Part shown: positions 15,014 through 22,425 of the stretch, piece after piece
How the letters are laid out: every line of letters starts with the position of its first letter
Position numbering within the stretch: position 1 is the first letter of the stretch
NCBI RefSeq assembly: GCF_007993865.1
Contig: NZ_VIUH01000037.1
Span: 1 to 35,331 of the forward strand
Source of the DNA: Pseudomonas sp. SJZ079
Lineage (GTDB): Bacteria; Pseudomonadota; Gammaproteobacteria; Pseudomonadales; Pseudomonadaceae
DNA: 35,331 bases
Direction: 5' to 3'
Notes under the pieces: model-generated
Told to the model about the DNA's origin: nothing
The model's database searches: none
Seen by the model: only the letters and a program-made list of their open reading frames with translations
Translations under genes and position numbers: made by a program

Positions 15014-16084
15014 ATGACAATAAAACAGCACCACACAATTCCCCCCATGCACAGCCAGTCGCTGGACGAGGTGCAGCCGTCGGCGTCCTGGCTGATACGC
15101 CGCAAACAGAAACTCAACTTGCTGCTGCCGGGGATCATCGCCTCGGTGATAGTCGCTGCCAGCGCCTCCTTCCTCTCCGAGCACTACGGTGCACCGGTGA
15201 TGTTGATGGCCCTGTTGCTGGGCATGGCGCTGGGCTTTCTCTCCGAGGAGGGGCGAGCGGTCGCCGGTATTCGCTTTACCTCCAGCACCATCCTGCGTAT
15301 CGGCGTGGCCCTGCTGGGCATGCGCATCACCGTTGAACAGATCCTCTCGTTGGGCGGCACGCTGATGGCGGTGGTGATCGGCGCGGTGTTCCTGACCATC
15401 AGTTTCGGCATCCTCCTCTCTCGGCTGCTCGGCCAGTCACGTGACTTCGGCATTCTCAGCGGCGGCAGCGTGGGCATCTGCGGTGCCTCGGCGGCGCTGG
15501 CGATTTCCGCAGTACTGCCGCAGAACAAGGACAGCGAGCGCAACACCATCTTCACCGTGATCAGCGTGACCGCGCTGAGCACCATCGCAATGATCGCCTA
15601 CCCGCCGATCGCCCAATGGTTTGGTCTGGATGCCCAGCAAGCCGGGGTATTCCTCGGCGCGACCATTCACGATGTGGCCCAGGTGGTCGGTGCCGGCTAC
15701 AGCATGTCGAATGAAACCGGCGATACCGCGACCGTGGTCAAGCTGTTGCGCGTGGCGATGCTGGTGCCGATCGTCTTCAGTCTGTCGTTGCTGCTGCGTA
15801 AACGCAGTGACGGTGGTCCGCGCCCGGCATTGCCGTTGCCCTTGTTCATCATCTTCTTCGTGCTGTTCGTCGCCATTAACAGCAGTGGTGTAGCCTCGGC
15901 GCAGGTGCAAGAGTTTGCCGGCGATGTGTCGCGCTGGTGCCTGATCACCGCCATCGCCGCCCTAGGGATGAAGACCTCACTGAAGTCGCTGCTGGAAGTC
16001 GGCTGGCGTCCGGCTACCCTGTTGGTCAGTGAAACCCTGTTTCTCGCCACGCTGATTCTGTTCGCGGTGAAGTGGCTGGGCTGA
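15014..16084 (+). CDS. YeiH/UPF0324 family membrane protein, putative sulfate/sulfite exporter
   Basis: This is a 356-residue inner-membrane protein with about ten hydrophobic segments. It belongs to the YeiH (Cons_hypoth698) family, annotated as putative sulfate exporters and found repeatedly beside sulfonate-degradation genes. Recognisable sequences are ILRIGVALLGMRITVEQI in the first third, the Gly-rich re-entrant-like ILSGGSVGICGASAALAIS, GATIHDVAQVVGAGYSMS, and the C-terminal ALGMKTSLKSLLEVGW. The first ATG follows GTAGGTGAGCAC, a weak ribosome site; Met12 is an alternative. It lies about 1.1 kb after the taurine operon, so export of sulfite or sulfate released by Xsc is the natural hypothesis. 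Direct transport evidence for the family is limited. Confidence 0.85.
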   Translation: MTIKQHHTIPPMHSQSLDEVQPSASWLIRRKQKLNLLLPGIIASVIVAASASFLSEHYGAPVMLMALLLGMALGFLSEEGRAVAGIRFTSSTILRIGVALLGMRITVEQILSLGGTLMAVVIGAVFLTISFGILLSRLLGQSRDFGILSGGSVGICGASAALAISAVLPQNKDSERNTIFTVISVTALSTIAMIAYPPIAQWFGLDAQQAGVFLGATIHDVAQVVGAGYSMSNETGDTATVVKLLRVAMLVPIVFSLSLLLRKRSDGGPRPALPLPLFIIFFVLFVAINSSGVASAQVQEFAGDVSRWCLITAIAALGMKTSLKSLLEVGWRPATLLVSETLFLATLILFAVKWLG

Positions 16085-16321
16085 GAGCTAGTGAAAAAAC
16101 TCCCGCCTACTGCGACCGCCTCCAGTCGCCCGCTGCTGACGTTGCGTAGTGCGCCTTGCCGCGAACACCTGGAGGCGGCCTCGCGACGGCGTTCGATATT
16201 TTCACGACCTCTGAGGCAAGCACCTGAGGTGACTTGCACAGGCACCGCCTGATCAGCAGACTGCCGCCCGCGCGGTAACTGCAAGGGTACGCCGCCTGGC
16301 GTGCCCGGCAATGGAGGTGGC

Positions 16322-17095
16322 ATGAGTCTGCAGGTGCATGGGTTTTTTCTGCTGTGCGTGGCCCTGGCCACCGTCGCCCAGAGCCTCACCGGTTTCGCCT
16401 TCGGCCTGATCCTGCTTGGCCTGGTCGCCACCCTGCACGTGCTGCCGCTGACCGAGGTGGCGGTGGTGATCAGCATCCTTACCCTGGGCAACGCCCTGGG
16501 CACCTTGGGCGGGCCTAAGCCGCAGCTGGACCGGGCGGTGCTGATGCCCGTGCTGATCAGCAGCCTGCTCGGGGTCAGCCTGGGCATCTGGGGGCTCGGC
16601 GCTCTGGAGGGTGGGCAAATTGTCTGGCTACGCCTGTTGCTGGGTGGGCTGATCGTCGCCGCCAGCCTGATGCTGGTGGTGCAAAGCAAACCGCAGGCGC
16701 AACTGTCCGGGCAACCCTCGTTCTGGCTGGCCGGTGGCCTGTGCGGGCTGCTCAATGGCATGTTCTCCAGCGGCGGGCCGCCGATCGTCTATCACCTGTA
16801 TCGCCAGCCCCTGGGCTACGAGGTGATCCGCAACACCCTGATCACGGTGTTTGCCGCCAACGCGGCGGCGCGCCTGGGTCTGGTCATGGCGCAAGGGCAA
16901 CTGACTCTCTCGACTCTGTGGCTGAGCGCCGAAGCCTTGCCGCTGGTGCTACTGGTCAGCTGGCTGGTGCGCCGTTATCCGCCGAAGTTGTCGCTGCGCA
17001 GCGTGCGCTGGCTGGTCTTCGTGCTGATGGCGCTGGCCGGCGTCAGCCTGATCTGGGATTCATTGCCGGGATTGTTGGCGGCCCGTGCGGTCTGA
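16322..17095 (+). CDS. TauE/SafE (TSUP) family membrane transporter
   Basis: This is a 257-residue TSUP permease with about eight membrane segments in two half-repeats. The typical TSUP motifs are FxGFxFGLILLG near the N-terminus (SLTGFAFGLILLGL) and GGLCGLLNGMFSSGGPPIVYHLY in the second half, where the GG(P)P signature is found. TSUP members such as TauE and SafE are proposed to export sulfite, sulfoacetate or related organosulfur anions in sulfonate degraders. The start has GGAGG upstream of MSLQVHG. It follows the YeiH gene by 237 bases containing no gene, so the locus offers two export candidates. TSUP substrates are broad, so the assignment to sulfite is context-based. Confidence 0.82.
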   Translation: MSLQVHGFFLLCVALATVAQSLTGFAFGLILLGLVATLHVLPLTEVAVVISILTLGNALGTLGGPKPQLDRAVLMPVLISSLLGVSLGIWGLGALEGGQIVWLRLLLGGLIVAASLMLVVQSKPQAQLSGQPSFWLAGGLCGLLNGMFSSGGPPIVYHLYRQPLGYEVIRNTLITVFAANAAARLGLVMAQGQLTLSTLWLSAEALPLVLLVSWLVRRYPPKLSLRSVRWLVFVLMALAGVSLIWDSLPGLLAARAV

Positions 17096-17155
17096 GTACG
17101 GACCGCGCTGGTGATTCAGCCCCCCGGCCAAGGCTGCAAAAAACTTTCGTTGCAC

Positions 17156-17184
17156 GGGAATAAAGCCCGCTCGCGGTTCGTATA
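17156..17184 (+). promoter_or_regulatory. Candidate ECF-type promoter of the sigma factor operon
   Basis: GGGAATAAA at 17156-17164 and CGTATA at 17179-17184 are spaced like an ECF -35/-10 pair (17 bases from the end of GGGAAT to CGT). They lie about 50 bases before the first gene of the ECF operon. GGGAATA occurs nowhere else that I noticed in the window. Autoregulation by the encoded sigma factor is inferred. Confidence 0.45.
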
Positions 17185-17235
17185 CCTGATGAGTACGACG
17201 CCTTTAGCAGGCCTTAACCTTCGGAGCACACCGCC

Positions 17236-17673
17236 ATGCAGCAGAAACTGATAGCCGTTCTGTCCCTCTCGTCCGCCCTGGGCTTCGCCCAGATTGCTCA
17301 TGCAGGCCCGGCCAGCGATGCCGCCAGCGCGCACTTCCAGGCAATTGGCAGCGGTGATCTGAACCAGCTGATGGCCGCTTATGCCGCCGATGCGCAGTTG
17401 AACTGGGTCGGCGGGCCGCTGGATGGCCGCTACCAGGGTGCGGACAGCATTGGTCAGCTGTGGCAACGCTTCGCCAAGGCCCAGGGCCCGCTGCAGGTCA
17501 GCCAGGCTGGACTGCAGGAGGCGGCCAACCCCAAGGGCGCCACGGTCACCGCCGACGTGCGCTTCACCGGCAAGCAGCCGATCAACGTGCGTTATGTGCT
17601 GACCTATCGCGCCGGCAAGATCGCCAGCGAGACCTGGCAGGTGGTGCCGGCGCCGGCGGCCAGCGCTTATTGA
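17236..17673 (+). CDS. Secreted NTF2/SnoaL-like protein
   Basis: This is a 145-residue protein with a clear Sec signal peptide (MQQKLIAVLSLSSALGFAQIAHA, cleavage about residue 23). The mature part looks like an NTF2-like/SnoaL fold: HFQAIGSGDLNQLMAAYAADAQLNWVGGP is the typical first helix pair and strand, followed by a loop with YQGADSIGQLWQRFA and alternating strands (TVTADVRFTG, NVRYVLTYRAGKI). It is the first gene after the candidate ECF promoter, 60 bases before the sigma factor, so it is probably part of the regulon. It may bind a small ligand in the periplasm; no catalytic residues can be assigned. Family placement is by pattern only. Confidence 0.75.
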   Translation: MQQKLIAVLSLSSALGFAQIAHAGPASDAASAHFQAIGSGDLNQLMAAYAADAQLNWVGGPLDGRYQGADSIGQLWQRFAKAQGPLQVSQAGLQEAANPKGATVTADVRFTGKQPINVRYVLTYRAGKIASETWQVVPAPAASAY

Positions 17674-17733
17674 TATTGGCCGAGCTCTGCGACCCGGTGT
17701 GCCTTCTCGAGATCGACGCTGTGGAACATTCCG

Positions 17734-18240
17734 ATGAGCGCTGACAGCGAAACGCTGCTGATTTGCATCCCGCGGCTGCGCCGCTATGCCCGTGCGCTGG
17801 TGGGTGACCGGACGGCGGCCGACGATCTGGTGCAGGACACCCTGGAGCGCGCCTGGAGCAAGTTTTCCCTGTGGCGGCGCGACAGCGATATGCGTGCCTG
17901 GCTGTTCGGCATCATGCACAACCTGCACGTCGATCAACGGCGCAAGCCGAGGCTCGACACCCAAGAGCTGGACGAGGAAGCCGGCGAACTGGCCAGCCCC
18001 GCCAGCCCACCCGACGCCCTGGCATTGCGCGACCTGCAGTCGGCCCTGAGCCAGCTGCCGGACGAGCAGCGCGAGGTGCTATTGCTGGTGGCCCTGCAGG
18101 AAATGAGCTACGAGCAGGTGGCCAGCACCCTGGGTATCCCCGTCGGCACCGTGATGTCGCGGTTGTCGCGGGGCCGGGAGCGGCTGCGCCTGTTGATGGA
18201 TGGGCGGGCCGCGAGTGTCGCGTTGAAGGTGGTGAAATGA
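17734..18240 (+). CDS. ECF-family RNA polymerase sigma factor
   Basis: This is a 168-residue group IV sigma factor. Region 2 spans about residues 10-72 with DDLVQDTLERAWSKF (30-44, core binding) and RAWLFGIMHNLHVDQRR (54-70, -10 recognition). A linker leads to region 4 at 101-152, with LPDEQREVLLLVALQEMSYEQVA and the helix-turn-helix IPVGTVMSRLSRGRERLR. It has no C-terminal extension. Its stop overlaps the start of the anti-sigma gene by four bases (ATGA), a translationally coupled pair. The sigma factor probably drives the whole operon, including its own gene. Which ECF group it belongs to cannot be settled without alignment. Confidence 0.93.
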   Translation: MSADSETLLICIPRLRRYARALVGDRTAADDLVQDTLERAWSKFSLWRRDSDMRAWLFGIMHNLHVDQRRKPRLDTQELDEEAGELASPASPPDALALRDLQSALSQLPDEQREVLLLVALQEMSYEQVASTLGIPVGTVMSRLSRGRERLRLLMDGRAASVALKVVK

Positions 18241-19049
18241 GCCGAATAGAGATCCACGAGCACGAGCTGCAGGCCTATGTCGACGGGCTCCTGCCAGAGT
18301 CGCGGCGGGGCGAGGTCGAGGCCTATCTCGCCAGCCATCCGCGTGAGGCGCAACGGCTGCAGCGCTACCAGCAGCAGAATCGCGAGATTCGCGCGCTGTT
18401 CGATCCGGTGCTGGATGAACCCATCCCCGAGCGGCTGCGCGTGGCCGCCACGGCGCCAGCAGCGGCGCGTGCGTCGCGGCGTGTGTGGCCGCGTCTGGTG
18501 GCCGGGCTGCTGATCTCCTGTTTTAGCGGCGGCGCGGGCTGGCTGCTGCGCGGCGAGTTGCAGCCGCCCAGGCTGGTGCAAATGGACGGCCAGCAGTGGC
18601 AGTCCGCGCCGCAGCCCAGCAGTTTTGCCCGGCAAGCGGCGATTGCCCATGTGGTGTACAGCCCCGATGTGCGTCGGCCGGTGGAGATCGGCGCCGATCA
18701 GGAGGATCAGCTGGTGGCCTGGCTGTCGAAACGCCTGAACGCCAAGATCCAGGCCCCGAGCCTGGGTAGCCTCGGTTACGAGTTGATCGGGGGGCGTTTG
18801 CTGCCGGGCAACAGCGGCCCGGTGGCGCAGTTCATGTACCACGATGGCAGCGGTCAGCGCTTGACCCTGTACGTTTCCACCGAGAACAACAGCAACCAGA
18901 ACACCGGCTTCCACTTCGCCGAGGAAGGTCCGGTCAACGTCTTCTATTGGATCGACGGCCCGTTCGGCTATGCGCTGTCCGCGGGCATCGACAAGGGTGA
19001 GCTGGTGCGAGTCGCCAGCGCGGTTTACGCACAACTCCAGCACAAGTGA
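18237..19049 (+). CDS. Membrane anti-sigma factor without a zinc motif
   Basis: This is a 270-residue protein starting MSRIEIHEHELQAYVDGLLP, the typical N-terminal anti-sigma helix bundle (residues 5-70) that clamps the sigma factor. One membrane span follows at about 85-105 (RLVAGLLISCFSGGAGWLL), then a 160-residue periplasmic domain with VVYSPDVRRPVEIGAD, LVAWLSKRLNAKIQ and FYWIDGPFGYAL. The cytoplasmic part has no cysteine, so the HxxxCxxC zinc site of many anti-sigmas is absent. The start overlaps the sigma stop; a longer in-frame upstream frame is spurious. The periplasmic domain is the likely sensor; its signal is unknown, but the neighbouring genes suggest copper or oxidative stress. 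Confidence 0.87.
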   Translation: MSRIEIHEHELQAYVDGLLPESRRGEVEAYLASHPREAQRLQRYQQQNREIRALFDPVLDEPIPERLRVAATAPAAARASRRVWPRLVAGLLISCFSGGAGWLLRGELQPPRLVQMDGQQWQSAPQPSSFARQAAIAHVVYSPDVRRPVEIGADQEDQLVAWLSKRLNAKIQAPSLGSLGYELIGGRLLPGNSGPVAQFMYHDGSGQRLTLYVSTENNSNQNTGFHFAEEGPVNVFYWIDGPFGYALSAGIDKGELVRVASAVYAQLQHK

Positions 19050-19058
19050 GTCCAGCCT

Positions 19059-19544
19059 ATGCACCTTTCAACCGGCCGTTTGCGCCGAGGTAATCGCCTG
19101 CGCCAGATTCTGCTCGGCGCCGCGTTGCTGCCTGGCCTGTGCGCTTTCGCCCAGCAGGAACATAGCGCCCATGCCAGCGGCCATGAGGCTGTGTCGGCGC
19201 CGGCGCCCTTCGTCGCTAGCAGCGCCCATTCATTCGCCGAGCTGATGGACCAGGCCATGCGGGTGATGGATCAGGGTATGCGCGCCGCGCCCATGCAGGG
19301 CGACCCGGACCAGGACTTCGTCAGCATGATGATTCCCCACCACCAGGGCGCCGTGGACATGGCCAAGGCCCTGCTGCTGAACGGCACGGATCCGGAAATG
19401 CGCAACCTGGCACTGGCCATCATCACCGAACAACAGAACGAAATCCGCCTGATGCGCGCCTGGCAACAACGCCAGGCCGAGCGAGCATCAGGCTCGCAAG
19501 ACGGCGCCCAGGTGCCTGTGCAACCCGAAGGAGCGACTCGATGA
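19059..19544 (+). CDS. DUF305 periplasmic protein, possible copper binder
   Basis: This is a 161-residue exported protein with a signal peptide ending about residue 31 (LCAFA). A His-rich stretch follows (QQEHSAHASGHEA), then a DUF305 ferritin-like helical domain. Its hallmark is FVSMMIPHHQGAVDMAKALL at 87-106, containing the conserved HH pair, preceded by a Met-rich helix (MDQAMRVMDQGMRAAPMQG, 63-81). DUF305 proteins such as cyanobacterial CopM bind copper, and the Met/His content here fits that. It starts nine bases after the anti-sigma gene and its stop overlaps the next start. Copper binding is inferred from the family and composition, not proven by sequence. Confidence 0.85.
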   Translation: MHLSTGRLRRGNRLRQILLGAALLPGLCAFAQQEHSAHASGHEAVSAPAPFVASSAHSFAELMDQAMRVMDQGMRAAPMQGDPDQDFVSMMIPHHQGAVDMAKALLLNGTDPEMRNLALAIITEQQNEIRLMRAWQQRQAERASGSQDGAQVPVQPEGATR

Positions 19545-20941
19545 AACAGACTCACGCCAGCCTATTGTCCCTCGGCCTGGCCATGGCCCTTGCCAGCGCC
19601 TCGGCCATGGCCGCACCCCGTCCGCAGGACCGGGTCTACAGTGCCGACCAGAACAGCAATACGGTCTCGGTGATCGACCCCTCCAGCAACCGCCTGTTGG
19701 GGCAGATTCTTCTGGGCAATCCGCGCCCGGACATTCTCTCGCCACTCTACAAGGGCGAGATCAACGTGCACGGGCTGGGCTTCTCGCCCGACCACCAGAC
19801 CCTGATCGCGGTCTCCAACGGCTCCAACTCGGTGGCCTTCATCGACACCGCGAGCAACAAGGTCAAGGCCATCAGCTATATCGGTCGCTCGCCCCATGAG
19901 GGCTTCTTCAGTGTCGACGGCAAGGAAGTCTGGGTGACGGTGCGCGGCGCCGACTACATTTCGGTGATCGACGCCAAGACCTATGAGGAAACCCGCCGCA
20001 TCCACACGGCGCCCGGCCCCGGCATGCTGTTGTTCCACCCGGACGGCAAGCGCGCCTTCGTGGTGCACAGCTTCAGCCCGGAAGTGGCGGTGATCGATGT
20101 CGCCAGCCATAAAGTGATCAAGCGCATCGCCGTGACCAGCCCCTTCTCGCCGTTCCTGCAACTGACCCCCGACGCCAAGGAACTGTGGATGACCCACAAG
20201 GATGTCGGCAAGGTCACCCGCATCGACCTCGACAGCCTGACGGTCAAGGAAGTCTTCGACACCGGCTTTATCAGTAACCACCTGGCCTTCGCCGAGACCG
20301 CGCGCGGCACTCTGGCCTACGTCACCGTCGGCGGCGAGAACCGGGTCAAGGTGTACACCACCGAGAGCCCACCGCAGTTGCTCGCCAGCCTGGAAGTGGG
20401 CGCGCTGCCGCACGGCATCTGGGCCTCCGACGATGGCTCGCGGGTCTATGTCGGGCTGGAGAATGGCGATGCGGTCGAGGTCATCGACACCGCCAACGAC
20501 CGCATCATCGCCCGCGTGCCGGTCGGCCAATCGCCCCAGGCCCTGGTCTATCTGTCGAATGCGGTGCCGACAGGCGACGGCCGCGCCAACCTGCAGCCGC
20601 GCGGCAATGGCGAGCCGTACAACGTCGCGCTCAAGGCCAAGCAGGGGGAGGGCGGCGGCTTCGTGGTGGCGCGCAACCTGGGGTTGGTCGATTCGCTGGA
20701 GGTGGCGCTGTTCAAGCTCAAGCCAGAGACTGTCTACAGTCTCTACCTCGCCGGCCAGAACTCGCCGGTGGCGAGCTTCAAGACCAACGCCGCCGGGGCG
20801 GCCAACGGCAGCGCCATCGGCCCGTTGCGCGAGGTGGTCAGCTCGTTGGCGAAGCGTGAGGTCACGCCGGCTACCTTGCTGGTCATGCAGGGCGACGGCG
20901 CTCTGGACAGCAGCAAGGCGGTGCTCAGCAGCGTGCCCTGA
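19541..20941 (+). CDS. Periplasmic YVTN-type beta-propeller protein (YncE-like)
   Basis: This is a 466-residue protein with a Sec signal peptide (cleavage about residue 24, after SAMA). Residues about 30-345 are a beta-propeller of repeated YVTN/NHL-like blades: RVYSADQNSNTVSVIDP, TLIAVSNGSNSVAFIDT, KEVWVTVRGADYISVID, KRAFVVHSFSPEVAVID, ELWMTHKDVGKVTRIDL and RVYVGLENGDAVEVIDT. A C-terminal region of about 120 residues has no propeller repeats (VALKAKQGEGGGFVVARNLG and beyond). It overlaps the DUF305 gene by four bases and ends the ECF operon. YVTN proteins bind ligands or partners; no enzyme activity is evident. It could be a binding scaffold for the DUF305 protein, which is inference. Confidence 0.87.
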   Translation: MKQTHASLLSLGLAMALASASAMAAPRPQDRVYSADQNSNTVSVIDPSSNRLLGQILLGNPRPDILSPLYKGEINVHGLGFSPDHQTLIAVSNGSNSVAFIDTASNKVKAISYIGRSPHEGFFSVDGKEVWVTVRGADYISVIDAKTYEETRRIHTAPGPGMLLFHPDGKRAFVVHSFSPEVAVIDVASHKVIKRIAVTSPFSPFLQLTPDAKELWMTHKDVGKVTRIDLDSLTVKEVFDTGFISNHLAFAETARGTLAYVTVGGENRVKVYTTESPPQLLASLEVGALPHGIWASDDGSRVYVGLENGDAVEVIDTANDRIIARVPVGQSPQALVYLSNAVPTGDGRANLQPRGNGEPYNVALKAKQGEGGGFVVARNLGLVDSLEVALFKLKPETVYSLYLAGQNSPVASFKTNAAGAANGSAIGPLREVVSSLAKREVTPATLLVMQGDGALDSSKAVLSSVP

Positions 20942-20952
20942 GCTCGCGCAAT

Positions 20953-20979
20953 CGAGGTGGCGGTTATTCCGCCGCCTCG
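20953..20979. terminator. Hairpin between convergent beta-propeller gene and yebG
   Basis: CGAGG-T-GGCGG, loop TTATT, CCGCC-G-CCTCG: a symmetric stem spanning the convergent 3' ends and the last yebG codons. It has no strong T tract on either side and is a possible bidirectional 3' end signal. Confidence 0.4.
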
Positions 20980-21227
20980 TCCTTGCCCAACTCGCTGAGG
21001 GCATCCGGCTGGTTCTTGAAGGCCTTGGCGAAGATATCGCGGTTCTTCGCCATGAAGATGCCCAGCTCCTCGCCTTGTTGCTCGCTCAGCGAGGGCACGG
21101 CCTTCTGCAACACATCGGTGAGCAGCTCGGCCAGTTCGAGCATCTTGTCGTGACGATCGGCTTCGGCCTTATCCATAAATAAACGCTCCAGATCCCGACT
21201 GCTGCGGTACACCACTTCGACGGCCAT
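20964..21227 (-). CDS. yebG: YebG family SOS-response protein
   Basis: YebG is a small DNA-damage-inducible protein of unknown biochemical function. The 87-residue product starts MAVEVVYRSSRDLERLFMDK and has EADRHDKMLELAELLTDVLQ, matching the conserved DKMLD(T)AD(L) core of E. coli YebG, and a length close to the family's. The assignment is strengthened by a perfect LexA box 42 bases upstream of the start, as in E. coli. It stands alone, converging on the beta-propeller gene. Confidence 0.88.
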   Translation of the reverse strand: MAVEVVYRSSRDLERLFMDKAEADRHDKMLELAELLTDVLQKAVPSLSEQQGEELGIFMAKNRDIFAKAFKNQPDALSELGKDEAAE

Positions 21228-21269
21228 TCATCACCTCTACGCCTTCACGCTGATAGGGTTGCAAGAAAA

Positions 21270-21285
21270 CTGTTTATACATACAG
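21270..21285 (-). promoter_or_regulatory. LexA (SOS) box upstream of yebG
   Basis: Read on the minus strand the site is CTGTATGTATAAACAG, a CTGT-N8-ACAG match to the LexA operator with its A/T-rich centre. It lies 43 bases before the yebG start. Repression by LexA is inferred from the exact consensus and the target gene. Confidence 0.88.
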
Positions 21286-21392
21286 TGGTGGCGCAGTGTA
21301 AAGCAGTCGGCCGAACCTGGATAGCCCATCCGAATAGTGCATCGCGCCGGCGAGGTTTGCGCCTTTGCACCCGGATCGGCAGGGTGCGCGCA

Positions 21393-22211
21393 TCAGTGGG
21401 TGTAGCGGTAGACGATCCGCCTGATTTCCCCCGACTTACGTAAGCGCTCAATGGCCGCGTTCAGTTGGCGAACGAAATCCTCCTTGAACGGGAAGCGTGC
21501 GTTATCGGTGTCGCTGTAGCCGACATGCCCGTGTTCCACCGAAATGGTCGGGCCTTCGACTATCTGTGTGGCGTCCTTGGGCTCATACAGGCCATCGCGG
21601 CGCATTTGCGCCAGTTCGGCGAGGATCGTCAGGCGTTCGTTGAAATAGCAGTCGATGCGCTGGCGCAGCAGCTTCTGCAGGTTGGCGCGGTTGCCCGGCG
21701 CCTCCTCGATCAGGATCAGCCCGCGGCGTACCGCCTGCCAGAAGGGTTGGTCCGCCGACAGGTAGCCCGGATTATTGCCGAAGCGCAGCCCCTGGTAGTC
21801 GTCCGGCCAACGCTTTCGCGGGCCCTTGGCGAATACCTGGCGGTGGCAGAACACCACCACCCGCTCCTCGAGGATCGGCACCGAATAGGGCGCCATCCAG
21901 GGCCGCTCCCGCGGGCGGTAGTAGGGCGGCACTACGGCCAGCGCGCGCCCGGCTTCGACCTCGGCCAGGGCGCGGCGCCAGGGTTGTGGCTCCAGCTTGA
22001 GCTGGTAGCCACGTAGCTGCGGTTCGGCCGCGCGCAGGATGTCGGCGTAGATACCGGCGGCTTCCTGGCCCGTGCGGTAGGAGTAGGGCGGGTAGGCGTC
22101 GTCGAGCAGCAGGGTCACCAGGGTCTCGGCGCAGGCGGCCATGGGCGCAACGGACAGCAGCGCCAGCAGGGTCAGGGTGCTGGCCAGCCGGCGTGCTACG
22201 CATGCGATCAT
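21393..22211 (-). CDS. Periplasmic solute-binding protein (family 3 type)
   Basis: This is a 272-residue exported protein with a signal peptide (MIACVARRLASTLTLLALLS..., cleavage about residue 28 after ACA). The mature protein begins ETLVTLLLDDAYPPYSYRTG and continues GIYADILRAAEPQLRGYQLKLEPQPWRRALAEVEAGRAL, the opening lobe of the PBPb amino-acid-binding fold. RRLRFGNNPGYLS-like and C-terminal FVRQLNAAIERLRKSGEIRRI segments complete it. The start at MIACV is preceded by GAGAG. No permease or ATPase gene is adjacent; it is divergent from a histidine kinase. It may therefore be a sensor-type binding protein for the kinase, or a polar amino-acid scavenging protein. The ligand is unknown. Confidence 0.83.
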   Translation of the reverse strand: MIACVARRLASTLTLLALLSVAPMAACAETLVTLLLDDAYPPYSYRTGQEAAGIYADILRAAEPQLRGYQLKLEPQPWRRALAEVEAGRALAVVPPYYRPRERPWMAPYSVPILEERVVVFCHRQVFAKGPRKRWPDDYQGLRFGNNPGYLSADQPFWQAVRRGLILIEEAPGNRANLQKLLRQRIDCYFNERLTILAELAQMRRDGLYEPKDATQIVEGPTISVEHGHVGYSDTDNARFPFKEDFVRQLNAAIERLRKSGEIRRIVYRYTH

Positions 22212-22425
22212 CGGTTTCTCTCGGTTGCGCCAGGCACGGCGTGGCGTGCAGGCGGCAGGGTCAGGCAATGCCTACCTATCATCTATAGACCACGCGGTAC
22301 GATCAGGCGAAGTGTTAGCTGCTCCAGGTGGACTATGGTGATAGATGAACGTTTCACCCTCGTCCATCTTGCGCTACCGACCTCAGGTGCAAGCCGAACT
22401 CGCCTGCGGTCGGCGGGGGTACTTG

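Noticed and set aside
17871..18236. Extended anti-sigma start overlapping the sigma gene
   Set aside because: The extension is out-of-frame sigma coding sequence; the ATGA overlap gives a normal anti-sigma N-terminus.
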